This document shows, piece after piece, positions 35,411 to 44,917 of a stretch of DNA of 64,000 bases. The notes beneath the pieces were generated by a model that had not been told where the DNA came from, made no database searches, and worked only from the letters and a program-made list of their open reading frames with translations. How positions within the stretch are numbered: position 1 is the stretch's first letter; every line of letters begins with the position of its first letter. Source of the stretch: Synechococcales cyanobacterium C42_A2020_086 (GTDB lineage: Bacteria > Cyanobacteriota > Cyanobacteriia > Elainellales > Elainellaceae); the NCBI GenBank assembly GCA_015272325.1, contig JACYLU010000011.1, positions 124,001 to 188,000 of the forward strand. Reading direction: 5' to 3'. A program made the translations under genes and the position numbers.

Positions 35411-35428
35411 GACAATTAAGACAATTAA
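35411..35428. repeat. 9-bp tandem duplication
   Basis: GACAATTAA occurs twice exactly in the cyclophilin-efp divergent gap. Confidence 0.75.
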
Positions 35429-35675
35429 ATGGTTGAACAGCCATAGGTTCTTAAAGTTCAGGTTCAAGCGTCCGCACGAGCAGCAAAAATCCCACTCATC
35501 ATCTTCCCATGCCAACCTGACGTTTGAATTTCTAGTTTGGCATTTTAGAAGGGGCCAGAATCCAGATCTGCCTTGAATCGGGTTTCGACCTGAATAAAAT
35601 CCCCTCCAGGATGATACGACGTCCCCGAGAGCGGTAAAATGAGTTGCCGATTGTTCTCCCACGACAGCAAGATTC

Positions 35676-36233
35676 ATGATTTCCAGTAATGACTTTCGCC
35701 CCGGTGTCAGCATTGAGCTCGATGGATCGGTGTGGCGAGTTGTAGAATTTCTCCACGTCAAGCCGGGCAAAGGCTCTGCTTTTGTGCGCACTAAGCTGAA
35801 AAATGTCCAGTCGGGCAACGTGGTGGAGCGTACCTTCCGCGCCGGTGAAACTGTGCCGCAAGCGGTGCTGGAGAAAAGTACGATGCAGCATACCTACAAA
35901 GATGCCGATGAGTATGTCTTCATGGACATGGCCACCTACGAAGAAGGGCGACTCAGCGCTCAGCAAATCGGTGACCGCGTTAAGTACCTCAAAGAAGGCA
36001 TGGAAGTGAATGTGGTGCGCTGGAATAACCAGGTCTTGGAAGTGGAATTGCCCAACTCGGTCGTTCTGGAAGTGATCCAAACCGATCCGGGTGTCAAAGG
36101 CGACACGGCCACCGGTGGCACCAAGCCCGCTATTGTAGAAACCGGCGCTCAGGTGATGGTACCGCTGTTTATCTCGGTTGGAGAACGCATTAAGATTGAT
36201 ACCCGCACAGATGCGTATCTTGGTCGCGAATAG
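35676..36233 (+). CDS. efp: Elongation factor P
   Basis: 185 residues, the normal length, with KOW-like and two OB domains. The exposed loop reads KPGKGSAF, with Lys32 at the position modified or contacted by the peptidyl transferase centre. EF-P relieves ribosomes stalled on proline runs. The start ATG at 35676 gives the usual [10 protein letters not shown]. It leads a plus-strand run with accB (89 bp on) and trkA; the efp-accB adjacency is widely conserved in cyanobacteria. Confidence 0.95.
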   Translation: MISSNDFRPGVSIELDGSVWRVVEFLHVKPGKGSAFVRTKLKNVQSGNVVERTFRAGETVPQAVLEKSTMQHTYKDADEYVFMDMATYEEGRLSAQQIGDRVKYLKEGMEVNVVRWNNQVLEVELPNSVVLEVIQTDPGVKGDTATGGTKPAIVETGAQVMVPLFISVGERIKIDTRTDAYLGRE

Positions 36234-36322
36234 TCATGAGCGTTCGGCTCTCAGGGGGTCCGGTTACTGCTGATGGCTGAGTGCTAGTGGTGCTGCAGGC
36301 ATAATGTTAGGCAATAGGAATT

Positions 36323-36808
36323 GTGGAATTGAATTTTAGTGAACTCCGCGAACTGCTCACAGTTATCAACCAAACAGATATTGCTGAATTTACGCTCAAG
36401 AGCGGTGAATTTGAGTTAGTAGTTCGCAAAGGCGTTCATGGTAGTGCACCCCAGTCGGTGACTTCCGCTACTGTCGAGGGGCTGCCCACACCAGCATTGA
36501 CCCCTAGCGTGGCAACTCCTATTGCTAGCGCTCCGCCACCGGCAGTTGCTCCTCTTGCCTCAGAGCGACTCGTGGATATCGTATCTCCGATGGTGGGCAC
36601 TTTCTATCGCTCGCCTGCACCCGATGAACCGCCCTTTGTAGACGTGGGCGATCGCATCCGCCCTGGTCAGACCGTGTGCATCATTGAGGCCATGAAGCTG
36701 ATGAACGAGTTGGAAGCGGAAGTCAGCGGCGAAATTGTGGAAATCCTCGTGCCCAATGGTGAACCGGTAGAATACGGGCAGGTGCTCATGCGCGTCAATC
36801 CCGGCTAA
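36323..36808 (+). CDS. accB: Acetyl-CoA carboxylase biotin carboxyl carrier protein
   Basis: 161 residues from a GTG at 36323. The N-terminal helix region is followed by an Ala/Pro-rich linker (~50-85). The biotinyl domain follows, with the signature [13 protein letters not shown]; Lys125 is the biotinylation site. It carries CO2 in the first step of fatty acid synthesis and should be charged by the BirA at 3769. Confidence 0.95.
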   Translation: MELNFSELRELLTVINQTDIAEFTLKSGEFELVVRKGVHGSAPQSVTSATVEGLPTPALTPSVATPIASAPPPAVAPLASERLVDIVSPMVGTFYRSPAPDEPPFVDVGDRIRPGQTVCIIEAMKLMNELEAEVSGEIVEILVPNGEPVEYGQVLMRVNPG

Positions 36809-36889
36809 TCGGGCTTCTGTTTCCACTATTCTTGCCCGCAATTCCAGATAAAGTAAACCCAACAAGGTTGTTTGCTGGGAGGGCTGTCC

Positions 36890-37570
36890 ATGTACGTCTT
36901 GATCGGAGGGGCGGGGCTAATCGGGCTAAACCTGGCCCAGAAGCTCGTGGATTTGGGGCATACGGTGGCCCTAGTGGATATCGATCCGTTAGCCTGTCGC
37001 TATGCCCGGGAGCGCATGGGCGTCATGGCCTTCGAGGGTAGCGCTGTTAGTACGGAAGTTCTGCTAGAAGCAGGTATTCGCAAGGCAGACGCAGTGGCGG
37101 CAGTGTTGCGGAACGATGCCCTCAATTTGGCGATGGTTGCCTTATCTAAGCATTACGGCGTCTCGCGAATTTTGGTGCGGATGCGGCATCGGGACTACGA
37201 GGAACCCTACCGCAGTGCTGGAGCGACCTCGGTAATCAGCACCATTGATCTGGCCGTATCGACCATGGTCAACGCCATCGAATATCCCCAAGTGGAATCG
37301 ATGATGCACTTCGAGCAAGATCAGATCGAAGTGTTGAAACTGCCGATCCCCGTAGATTCCCAGATCGCGGGTCGTCGCTTAGCTCAAATCGCTCAAGATC
37401 CCTGCTTCCCCAAAGGATCGCTGATCATCGGTTACCAGTCGCACCCTCATGAAGACTTAGTCATTCCCAACGGGAACACAGTGCTGGTAGGTGGCTCCAC
37501 GGTATTGATGGTTACCAAGCCGGGAGCACTGCATCAGGTGATTGATTTTATGCAAGGCTGCCTGCCCTGA
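36890..37570 (+). CDS. TrkA/KtrA-type potassium uptake regulatory protein
   Basis: 226 residues from the ATG at 36890, preceded by GGGAGGG at a good distance; the ATG 18 bases earlier is disfavoured. An RCK_N Rossmann domain (MYVLIGGAGLIGLNLAQKL; VALVDIDPLACRYARER; ADAVAAVLRNDALNL) is followed by an RCK_C domain (IEVLKLPIPVDSQIAGRRL; NGNTVLVGGSTVLMV). It binds nucleotides and gates a K+ channel subunit. No KtrB/TrkH gene is nearby. Confidence 0.88.
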   Translation: MYVLIGGAGLIGLNLAQKLVDLGHTVALVDIDPLACRYARERMGVMAFEGSAVSTEVLLEAGIRKADAVAAVLRNDALNLAMVALSKHYGVSRILVRMRHRDYEEPYRSAGATSVISTIDLAVSTMVNAIEYPQVESMMHFEQDQIEVLKLPIPVDSQIAGRRLAQIAQDPCFPKGSLIIGYQSHPHEDLVIPNGNTVLVGGSTVLMVTKPGALHQVIDFMQGCLP

Positions 37571-37748
37571 CCGGGGCACCCCTGTGTTCAATCAAACCCG
37601 GTTCATGTTACCGCTGCCTACCTCATTCCGAGATTCTACCGACCTGAGCTACGGAGAATTGAAGATTTCGTAGCAGTATCCTAGCAATGGTAGTGACCTC
37701 AATGGGCAAGGGCACCTTGGGGCTATCCTGCTTCTGCACCGCTCCATT

Positions 37749-38309
37749 ATGACTGATTGTGCTACCGCTCTGGTTTGCCTCGACGCTCAACTGCACCCAC
37801 GCCTTGCGCCCTGGTTGCTGCCAACCCACGATGTAGTTTTGCTGGAGCCACAGCGCGACGGCATCGAGCAGATTACTGCCCTTTTGTATCGGCGACAGCC
37901 GCTCTGCCAGCTACATTTAATAGGCATCGGCAGCGCCAACAGCTTGCAACTAGGTACAGCTCATCTGAATTTGTTTACCCTCGAGCGCTACGGCTGGCAG
38001 TTGCAGCAGTGGGGTGAGATGCTGGCAGCCGGTGCCCATCTCTACCTGTACGGCTACCCCGATGACCCGCCAACCACAGTCACGAGGCGTCCAACCCCGA
38101 CGCCCGCTCAAGGTCAGAGTCGGCTTCCTGCTACGGCATCGGTTCAGTCCCCTTTCTTGCAGAGATTGCAGCTGCTGACTGGAGCGAATCTGGCAGCCTT
38201 CAACCTAGGAGCGACCCAGACCTGGGAGTTGGCTGCAACCTCGGGCGAAGTCAAAGGCTGCTCAGGGAAGGCACCGCTACCGCCAGAGCAAGCGGCATCT
38301 TCTCTGTAG
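37749..38309 (+). CDS. DUF4347-type domain protein, stand-alone
   Basis: 186 residues. The pattern VVLLEPQRDGIEQITALLYR, LHLIGIGSANSLQLGTAHLN, LQQWGEMLAAGAHLYLYGYP and ending GANLAAFNLGATQTWELAATSG matches DUF4347. That domain usually sits at the N-terminus of very large repeat-rich adhesins or calcium-binding surface proteins. Here it is alone, with a low-complexity insertion (TVTRRPTPTPAQG) in the middle. The usual HGxxG-like serine/histidine stretch reads GIGSANS, so a core residue may have changed. Confidence 0.65.
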   Translation: MTDCATALVCLDAQLHPRLAPWLLPTHDVVLLEPQRDGIEQITALLYRRQPLCQLHLIGIGSANSLQLGTAHLNLFTLERYGWQLQQWGEMLAAGAHLYLYGYPDDPPTTVTRRPTPTPAQGQSRLPATASVQSPFLQRLQLLTGANLAAFNLGATQTWELAATSGEVKGCSGKAPLPPEQAASSL

Positions 38310-38407
38310 CATCAATTCTCCAGCAGCAATCCTTTGCTGCAGCGGGTCCAGTCCAGTGTTCCGACAATCTAGTGCCAACATGTCTGGTGCCAGCGTCAAA
38401 GCTGGGG

Positions 38408-40081
38408 CTATTCGTCTTCTAGGGTTAGAATTCGCTCGTCGATTTGCTGGAGCCGATCGCGAACGGTGGTTTCGGAGAGAATGCCACGTCGTAAGGCTTC
38501 ACTGAGGGCCCCTTTTTCTACCAGCAGCAGCCGTTTGCGAATTGCGTCGAGACCCGAGGGATCACTTTGTCCAGTGCTCACTTCCACTGCCCAGCGGTCA
38601 TACAAATCCCGCAAGGCTCGCTCTGCTTTAGCAACCTGCACTTGGTACATCGCTCGCATTTCTTCGTAGATGGTTTTGGGCAGCACGCCGGTTTTCAGCA
38701 TGCCATCTAGTTCGTCCTGGGCAGCTTTGGCAGCAATAAGCTGGGCCCGCAATTCCTCGGTTTGCTGGCGCGAAGCCGAATAGCCTCCGAGCCGCAGTTG
38801 TTTGATGAGCCAAGGCAAGCTTAGCCCCTGCACCACCAGCGAGAGCAGCACCGATCCAAAAACAATCGCAATCAGGCTACTGCGACCATTGAGGGCCATT
38901 GGCAAGCTTAGGGCCAGCGCCATCGACAGCGAGCCTTTGATGTTGCCCAGAAACAGCACATGCTGCCAGCGTAGCGGAATAGGGCGATCGAACCAGCGCA
39001 GCAGCGCCAATAAAGGATAAACCGCCAGCAAGCGCCCGATCTGATAGGCCAAAACCGCTAGCAGTACTGCTGGCAGAATTTCCCAGAGCGTTCCCGGTTC
39101 TAGCTCGACGCCAATCAGCAGAAAAATAAACGTGTTGACGCCAAAGCCCGCGTATTCCCAAAAGCTATAGAGCGTCACTCGATTCGAAGCCGACACTCGC
39201 CGCGATAGCCCCACATTACCCACCATTAAGCCGGCCACCACGACGGCTACTACACCGGACACCTCTAGCCAATTCCCCACCTGGTAGGCACCCAGTGCCA
39301 GTGCCACCGTCAACAAAATGCCGCTCAGGTTGTCATCGGAGCGCGAGAACAGCCCGACACTGAGATAGCCCAGCGCCAAACCGACCAAGCTGCCGCCCGC
39401 AATCACCACTACTAGTTCTTGCAGCCCTTCGGTAAGGGATACAGACCCCGTGGTGTAGCTCACTAAAATTAAGTTAAACAGCACTAGGGCAACACCGTCG
39501 TTAAACAGGCTCTCGCCTTCCACAATCGTAATCAGCCGCGAAGGCACGACAATTTCTTTGAACACCGCAATCACCGACACCGTATCAGTAATTGCCAGAA
39601 TCGTGCCCAGCAGCAGTGCCGGAATCCAGGCTATTCCCAGCCCCAGCTTGATGACAATCGCCGTTACTCCTGCGGCAACTACAACACCCGGAACGGCGAG
39701 CAGAGCAATCGGCTTGACAGTACTGCGCAAACGGCTGATGTCGGTATTGATTGCGGCTTCAAAGAGCAGAATCGGCAAAAACAAATTCAGAATCAGCGAA
39801 GAATCCAGTCCAACACTATTGGGCAAAAAATCAGCGATGGCCAGTCCTGCCAGCACCAACCCTGTGACATAGGGAATGCGCAACCGCCGCGACAGCAGAG
39901 CTACGCCCGTTGCCACTAGCAGCAGGATGATCCAGCTACTGACATAGGCAGCAATGCCTCCCTCTGCCGCCAAACCAAGCTGGCTCGGCTCAACGGCAAC
40001 AGGCAGCGAAAACAGCAACCGGAACACTGACCCAACGGGAGTCTCGACACCGGGAAAGAAATTCAGGAGGGCAATGCACAT
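38408..40081 (-). CDS. CPA1-type Na+/H+ antiporter
   Basis: 557 residues with about twelve membrane helices in the first ~400 residues, then a charged cytoplasmic tail. Family motifs include LFEAAINTDISRLR, GTILAITDTVSVIAVFKEI and IVEGESLFNDGVALVLFNLIL, where the Asp residues form the ion site. The tail (~410-557) is helical (ELRAQLIAAKAAQDELDGML) and probably regulatory. It exchanges cytoplasmic Na+ for H+. It lies 30 bp from the cobB stop on the same strand. Confidence 0.9.
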   Translation of the reverse strand: MCIALLNFFPGVETPVGSVFRLLFSLPVAVEPSQLGLAAEGGIAAYVSSWIILLLVATGVALLSRRLRIPYVTGLVLAGLAIADFLPNSVGLDSSLILNLFLPILLFEAAINTDISRLRSTVKPIALLAVPGVVVAAGVTAIVIKLGLGIAWIPALLLGTILAITDTVSVIAVFKEIVVPSRLITIVEGESLFNDGVALVLFNLILVSYTTGSVSLTEGLQELVVVIAGGSLVGLALGYLSVGLFSRSDDNLSGILLTVALALGAYQVGNWLEVSGVVAVVVAGLMVGNVGLSRRVSASNRVTLYSFWEYAGFGVNTFIFLLIGVELEPGTLWEILPAVLLAVLAYQIGRLLAVYPLLALLRWFDRPIPLRWQHVLFLGNIKGSLSMALALSLPMALNGRSSLIAIVFGSVLLSLVVQGLSLPWLIKQLRLGGYSASRQQTEELRAQLIAAKAAQDELDGMLKTGVLPKTIYEEMRAMYQVQVAKAERALRDLYDRWAVEVSTGQSDPSGLDAIRKRLLLVEKGALSEALRRGILSETTVRDRLQQIDERILTLEDE

Positions 40082-40111
40082 GGGGGCATTCGGGGATGAA
40101 CGATCCGTTCA

Positions 40112-41548
40112 CTATGATGGCTGAGTTTGACCAAAACGATCGCAGTGCGCCAGAAATCGAGCGGGGATCTCCGGTCGCGCTCCCCAGTGCAGATGCACAT
40201 AGGAAGCATGCACCTGCTGCTGTCGCCAGCCTTCGTAGCCATGATCGCGTGGATTGCCATTGGGATACCCCTCGTAGCCCCAGAGATGATATAGCGGTGC
40301 ATTTGGCAGGGCAGTTAGGTGAGAGCGATGAAACTCGTGCCCCCAGACTTGAGCCTGAAGTGGCAGCAGCGGACCCGAGTGCTGAGCCACGGCACAACGA
40401 TAGCCCAAGGTGAGGCGCTGCCCCATCTGTGCTGTTGTCGGCAGAATGCCAACCATCCGCCATGAGTTGCCGTCAAAATCTACGAGCGTTTCGGTGAGAT
40501 ACATTAAACCGCCACACTCGGCATAGGTCGGCATACCTGCGGCGATCGCAGTCCGCACAGCTTGCCGGGCAGGCTCATTGGCACTCAAGATGGCAGCAAA
40601 CATCTCGGGGAAGCCGCCCCCAAAGTACAGCCCGCTGACCTGGCCTGGCAACCGCTCATCCTGCAACGGACTCCACTCCACAATGTCGGCACCGAGCTGG
40701 GTCAATAGCTCCAGATTGTCTGCATAGTAAAAGCTGAAGGCCGGATCGCGAGCCACGGCAATACGCAATCTTCGCGGCGGCATCGGGGAATGGTCCGGAG
40801 TAGCAGTGGCAGGAGAGGGGGCGCTAAAGTTTGGGGAAGGCTGAACGGGAGGCTGAACGGTGACGGGCGGCTCGCAGCGCAGCAGCGGCAGCAGTGGCGT
40901 CCAGTCGAAACCGGTAGTCCCCAAATTGGCAAGCTGCTGTATCACCGTGGATAGCATCGGCAGTTCCGCAGTGGGCACGAGGCCGAGGTGCCGATCGGGC
41001 AGGGTAATGGCGTCGTCTCGCTTCAGAACTCCTAAGATGGGTACCTGCAGCGGTTCTAGAGCCGCTTTTAGTAGATCCAGATGCCGGTCGCTACCCACTC
41101 GGTTCAGCACGATGCCTGCCAATTGCAACCGTGGATCAAACGTCCGGTAGCCATGCACAATCGCTGCCACCGAACGCGAAAGGCGGCTACAGTCGAGCAC
41201 CAGCAGAATCGGCAGGTGCAGCAACCGAGCTATATGAGCCGTGCTCGCCCAATCGTCGCTGCCGCTAGCACCGTCAAACAATCCCATCACACCTTCCACC
41301 AGAGCATACTCGGCAGTAGCACTATGGCGAGCAAAGCACTGCTGCACATAAGACTCGGACGTTAAGACCGGATCGAGATTGCGGCAGGGTCGCCCCGTGA
41401 TATGGGCATGAAACATTGGATCGATATAGTCGGGGCCCACCTTAAAGGACTGCACCGACCTCTGCCATTGCCGCAAGGCTGCCAGAATCGCCAGCGTCAC
41501 CGTTGTTTTGCCGACCCCGCTGCGTTCACCTGCAATGATTAGAGCCAT
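40112..41548 (-). CDS. cobB: Cobyrinic acid a,c-diamide synthase
   Basis: 478 residues from the ATG at 41548; the longer ORF adds 14 residues without support. The P-loop IAGERSGVGKTTVTLAI is followed by FKVGPDYIDPMFH, and the C-terminal class I glutamine amidotransferase domain has its Cys in YAECGGLMYLTE. It amidates the a and c side chains of cobyrinate in cobamide synthesis. A Pro-rich linker (~245-265) joins the two domains. No cobalamin riboswitch was recognised upstream. Confidence 0.93.
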   Translation of the reverse strand: MALIIAGERSGVGKTTVTLAILAALRQWQRSVQSFKVGPDYIDPMFHAHITGRPCRNLDPVLTSESYVQQCFARHSATAEYALVEGVMGLFDGASGSDDWASTAHIARLLHLPILLVLDCSRLSRSVAAIVHGYRTFDPRLQLAGIVLNRVGSDRHLDLLKAALEPLQVPILGVLKRDDAITLPDRHLGLVPTAELPMLSTVIQQLANLGTTGFDWTPLLPLLRCEPPVTVQPPVQPSPNFSAPSPATATPDHSPMPPRRLRIAVARDPAFSFYYADNLELLTQLGADIVEWSPLQDERLPGQVSGLYFGGGFPEMFAAILSANEPARQAVRTAIAAGMPTYAECGGLMYLTETLVDFDGNSWRMVGILPTTAQMGQRLTLGYRCAVAQHSGPLLPLQAQVWGHEFHRSHLTALPNAPLYHLWGYEGYPNGNPRDHGYEGWRQQQVHASYVHLHWGARPEIPARFLAHCDRFGQTQPS

Positions 41549-41749
41549 AACCCAAAGGGCACCCTGGATAGAAGGAATGAATATAGACAAGGAACATAAA
41601 GATTGAGCAAAGTCCTGCGGAAGTTATCGCCAGTTGCCCTTATTTCCCAGGGTAGACCTGTTATAACTCAGGAGAAACAGGAGTGCGGGCTGCGCGATGG
41701 GCGGCAAGACGAGTGCCTCTGCCTGTTAACTCAGACCATGCAGTTTGGG

Positions 41750-41779
41750 TAGTTCGGTGATAGTTTGGTGAATCGGTGA
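41750..41779. repeat. Degenerate 11-bp repeats upstream of galE
   Basis: TAGTTCGGTGA and TAGTTTGGTGA are in tandem, followed by a partial ATCGGTGA. The array ends at the galE ribosome-binding region (GAGGAGGG). Confidence 0.75.
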
Positions 41780-41792
41780 GGAGGGAAAATCA

Positions 41793-42830
41793 ATGTCAGA
41801 GATGAAGCCAACCCCTAAGTCAACCATCTTAGTGACGGGAGGAGCAGGCTACATTGGGTCCCATGCGGTGCTGGCGCTGCAAGACGCAGGGTATGATGTG
41901 CTGGTGCTCGACAATTTGGTCTACGGGCATCGAGAGCTCATCGAGCAAACCCTACAGGTTCAGCTGATTGTTGGCGACATGGGCGACCGGGCACTACTCG
42001 ATCAGCTATTTGCTCGCTATAAGCCGGCGGCTGTCATGCATTTTGCTGCCTATGCCTACGTCGGCGAGTCGGTTACCAATCCGGCAAAGTACTACCGCAA
42101 CAATCTGGTGAATACGCTCACGCTACTGGAAGCTATGGTGGCTGCAAACATAAACAAGCTGGTGTTTTCCTCGACCTGCGCCACCTACGGTATTCCTAAG
42201 ACGATTCCTTTACCGGAAGATCATCCGCAAAATCCGATCAATCCCTACGGAGCCACGAAGCTGATGGTCGAGCGGCTACTAGCTGATTTTGACACTGCCT
42301 ATGGCCTAAAATCAGTCTGCTTCCGCTACTTCAACGCGGCGGGTGCAGATCCCCTAGGGCGACTCGGCGAAGATCACAATCCCGAGACTCACCTGATCCC
42401 GCTAGTTTTGCAGACAGCTCTGGGTAAACGCGATGCTATTTCTGTGTTTGGCACCGACTACCCTACCCCCGACGGAACCTGTATTCGCGACTATATTCAC
42501 GTCGCAGATTTGGCAGTTGCCCATGTGTTGGGACTCGATTACCTGCTGAACGGTGGCGACAGTACGGCATTTAACTTAGGCAACGGCAATGGTTTCTCAG
42601 TCAAGCAAGTGATCGAGGCGGCTCGGCACATTACAGGGCAACCGATCTCAGTGATCGAATGTGAACGGCGTCCTGGCGATCCACCGGCTTTAGTCGGCAG
42701 CAGCGAGCGTGCCAGAACGGTACTAGGCTGGCAACCCCAATATGACGATCTGCACACCATTATTCGCCATGCCTGGAGTTGGCACCAGCAGCGGCATGGG
42801 TCAACCCAGGGCAACATAGTCAGGGGTTGA
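41793..42830 (+). CDS. galE: UDP-glucose 4-epimerase
   Basis: 345 residues. Rossmann NAD-binding motif VTGGAGYIGSHAVLAL, AAYAYVGESVTNPAKYY, the catalytic SSTCATYG and YGATKLMVE (Tyr-x3-Lys), and FRYFNAAGADP. It interconverts UDP-glucose and UDP-galactose, feeding glycan synthesis. A strong ribosome-binding site (GAGGAGGG) precedes the ATG. It is convergent with ftsZ, 30 bp apart. Confidence 0.94.
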   Translation: MSEMKPTPKSTILVTGGAGYIGSHAVLALQDAGYDVLVLDNLVYGHRELIEQTLQVQLIVGDMGDRALLDQLFARYKPAAVMHFAAYAYVGESVTNPAKYYRNNLVNTLTLLEAMVAANINKLVFSSTCATYGIPKTIPLPEDHPQNPINPYGATKLMVERLLADFDTAYGLKSVCFRYFNAAGADPLGRLGEDHNPETHLIPLVLQTALGKRDAISVFGTDYPTPDGTCIRDYIHVADLAVAHVLGLDYLLNGGDSTAFNLGNGNGFSVKQVIEAARHITGQPISVIECERRPGDPPALVGSSERARTVLGWQPQYDDLHTIIRHAWSWHQQRHGSTQGNIVRG

Positions 42831-42860
42831 GGAGACCAGTGCCTCAGCCAGAACTGCGAG

Positions 42861-44141
42861 TTAGCGAGGGGGGCGTCGCCGCTGCAAAAACTCGGGAATA
42901 TCTAGCCCTGGTTTGGTTCGGGGTTCGGGTGGAGGGGGTGATGGTGGCAGTGGTGAGGTTGGTGGAGGAGTCAACGTTCGCTTCATGGGAGAGACGCGGG
43001 TCGCAGTTTGCTGAACGGGTGGCGCTGAGGCTTCGGTCGAGAAGCCAGTGGCAATCACCGTGATCCGCACCTCTCCTTGCAGCCGATCATCCAAAACCGC
43101 CCCAAAAATAATGTTGGCATTCGGATCAACAGCCTCATAGATAATTTCGGCAGCCGAGTTGACTTCGTGAAGCGTCAGATCATGTCCACCCGTAATGTTG
43201 AACACGACGCCCTTGGCTCCATCAATTGAGGATTCCAGCAGTGGTGAAGAAATGGCAGCCGTGGCAGCTTCGCGCGCTCTTGATTTGCCCGAACCAATAC
43301 CAATGCCCATCAAAGCTGAGCCAGCATCAGCCATGACGGCCCGCACATCGGCGAAGTCCACATTCACCAGCCCTGGGATTGTAATGATATCTGAGATGCC
43401 CTGCACCCCCTGCCGCAGGATATCATCCGCGACCCGAAAGGCCTCCTGCACCGGGGTTTGATCGGAAATTACGGAGAGCAGCTTGTCATTGGGGATGATG
43501 ATCAGGGTATCCACCCGACTCTGCAAAGCCGCAATCCCTTCGTCGGCTTGACTGGTGCGCCGCTTGCCCTCGAAGGTAAAGGGCTTGGTGACAACGCCCA
43601 CTGTCAGCGCTCCGACTTCTTTTGCCACCTCAGCGACAATCGGAGCAGCTCCAGTACCCGTTCCGCCTCCCATACCTGCCGTAATGAAGACCAGATCGGC
43701 ATGGTCTAAAGCAGCAGAGATTTCGTCGCGAGATTCCTCAGCGGCTTTTTGCCCAATAGCCGGGTTGCCGCCCGCTCCTAGCCCGCGAGTCAGCTTTTGC
43801 CCGACCTGCAAGCGGTTATGAGCCGACGCTTGAGTCAACGCCTGAGCATCAGTATTAATAGACCAAAATTCCACGCCAGCAACCCCACTCGCAATCATGC
43901 GGTTCACAGCGTTACATCCACCCCCGCCAACCCCAATTACCTTAATTCTGGCTACACTACTTGGCACAATATCATCACTCCTGGCGTCTTCTCCCAGTGC
44001 GTTTTTGGCGTCACGAACTTGACCCAAGTGTACCCCAGAGTTAATGAAAGGGTTTGAAGCGTTCATTGGCAGTGAAAAATTAACTTGATCGGCGTCGGGA
44101 GGATCGGCGTGGTTAGCCCCTAATCTACGATTAAACGTCAT
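42861..44141 (-). CDS. ftsZ: Cell division protein FtsZ
   Basis: 426 residues. The tubulin-like GTPase core shows [34 protein letters not shown], the signature [14 protein letters not shown] and FADVRAVM. The C-terminal linker is unusually Pro-rich ([18 protein letters not shown]). The conserved tail [16 protein letters not shown], which binds partners such as SepF/ZipN, closes the protein. The first ~60 residues before the core are a variable extension usual in cyanobacteria. It follows ftsQ on the same strand after a 776-bp spacer. Confidence 0.96.
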   Translation of the reverse strand: MTFNRRLGANHADPPDADQVNFSLPMNASNPFINSGVHLGQVRDAKNALGEDARSDDIVPSSVARIKVIGVGGGGCNAVNRMIASGVAGVEFWSINTDAQALTQASAHNRLQVGQKLTRGLGAGGNPAIGQKAAEESRDEISAALDHADLVFITAGMGGGTGTGAAPIVAEVAKEVGALTVGVVTKPFTFEGKRRTSQADEGIAALQSRVDTLIIIPNDKLLSVISDQTPVQEAFRVADDILRQGVQGISDIITIPGLVNVDFADVRAVMADAGSALMGIGIGSGKSRAREAATAAISSPLLESSIDGAKGVVFNITGGHDLTLHEVNSAAEIIYEAVDPNANIIFGAVLDDRLQGEVRITVIATGFSTEASAPPVQQTATRVSPMKRTLTPPPTSPLPPSPPPPEPRTKPGLDIPEFLQRRRPPR

Positions 44142-44264
44142 TGGAATTTAGAAACGACTGATACAAAGACTTTTTAACTCTAGACAACTATAGGGTAAGT
44201 TGCTAGAAAAACCAAATAAGAACTCTAGCCTCTCATGGGCATGCTGACTATCAGCCAACCCTCT

Positions 44265-44287
44265 ATTCGGCTATTCATTCGGCTATT
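44265..44287. repeat. 11-bp direct repeat, 12-bp period
   Basis: ATTCGGCTATT occurs twice exactly with one base between the copies. Confidence 0.85.
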
Positions 44288-44341
44288 ACAGTATTAAGAA
44301 GAGCGCCATCCCTATGGCAGTTAACTTTTATAAAAGAGTTG

Positions 44342-44365
44342 CATGGCTACAAACATGGCTACAAA
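44342..44365. repeat. 12-bp tandem duplication
   Basis: CATGGCTACAAA occurs twice exactly. Confidence 0.9.
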
Positions 44366-44682
44366 TTCGTAGGAAGACAGCTTCCGGCTGCAACCTGGCT
44401 GAAGGGCAACACACTACAAGGGCTGTGTTGCCTTGTGGCAGTGACAACATCCCCCAAAGGGCACCTTTGCGTCTTAATGATTGCCATTTTGTATTCACTT
44501 CTCAAACGAGATGTGCCAGTCCCTACAGGGCCCTTCTTGTCCCTTCTTATTACTATCGCTCTTTTCGTACCGGCTATATTCCTCCTTGTGATTACAAACT
44601 GAATTGCTCAATTTCAATCCATCGCTGGAATGATTCTTGAATGATATCGAACCTTAGGAATCATAAAACAATGATTGTCTAA

Positions 44683-44704
44683 CGTTTCACCTGCGTTTCA
44701 CCTG
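44683..44704. repeat. 11-bp tandem duplication
   Basis: CGTTTCACCTG occurs twice exactly. Confidence 0.9.
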
Positions 44705-44772
44705 TGCCCCTGTTCTTACTGTCTTTTCTAGTCTGGTTTGACCGTTGCCTCCGCCTGCCAGTCAATACAGCT

Positions 44773-44794
44773 CATGAGACCTACATGAGACCTA
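44773..44794. repeat. 11-bp tandem duplication
   Basis: CATGAGACCTA occurs twice exactly. Confidence 0.9.
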
Positions 44795-44917
44795 TAAATT
44801 CACTTCCTTCTAAGTCTGATGTCGCTGGATAGCGCAGATAAATTGCCCTCACTCGATTTTGGCTACTTTGACCACCAACTTTAGCTCTGCTTCTCAATCG
44901 GTGTCTAGCATCTATCG

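Larger units (their letters stand above)
44142..44917. other. ftsQ-ftsZ spacer rich in repeats and inverted repeats
   Basis: 776 bp between ftsQ and ftsZ, expected to carry ftsZ promoters and leader. It contains four tandem duplications (44265-44287, 44342-44365, 44683-44704, 44773-44794). It also has an 8-bp inverted repeat GGCAACAC/GTGTTGCC (44405-44432), whose loop ACAAGG can also pair with CCTTGT (44431-44436). A hairpin CAAAGG-GCA-CCTTTG follows near 44456-44470, and the palindrome AGGGCCCT lies at 44527-44534. The open frames here do not look like genes. Confidence 0.6.

Noticed and set aside
40096-40413. Plus-strand ORF over the cobB 3' end
   Set aside because: Antisense shadow of cobB's amidotransferase domain.
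41549-41792. Cobalamin riboswitch upstream of cobB
   Set aside because: No recognisable B12-box or conserved core could be found by eye.
44314-44640. ORFs of 87-108 codons in the ftsQ-ftsZ spacer, one with a hydrophobic tail
   Set aside because: They contain the tandem duplications, have no ribosome site or family resemblance, and composition looks like translated spacer.
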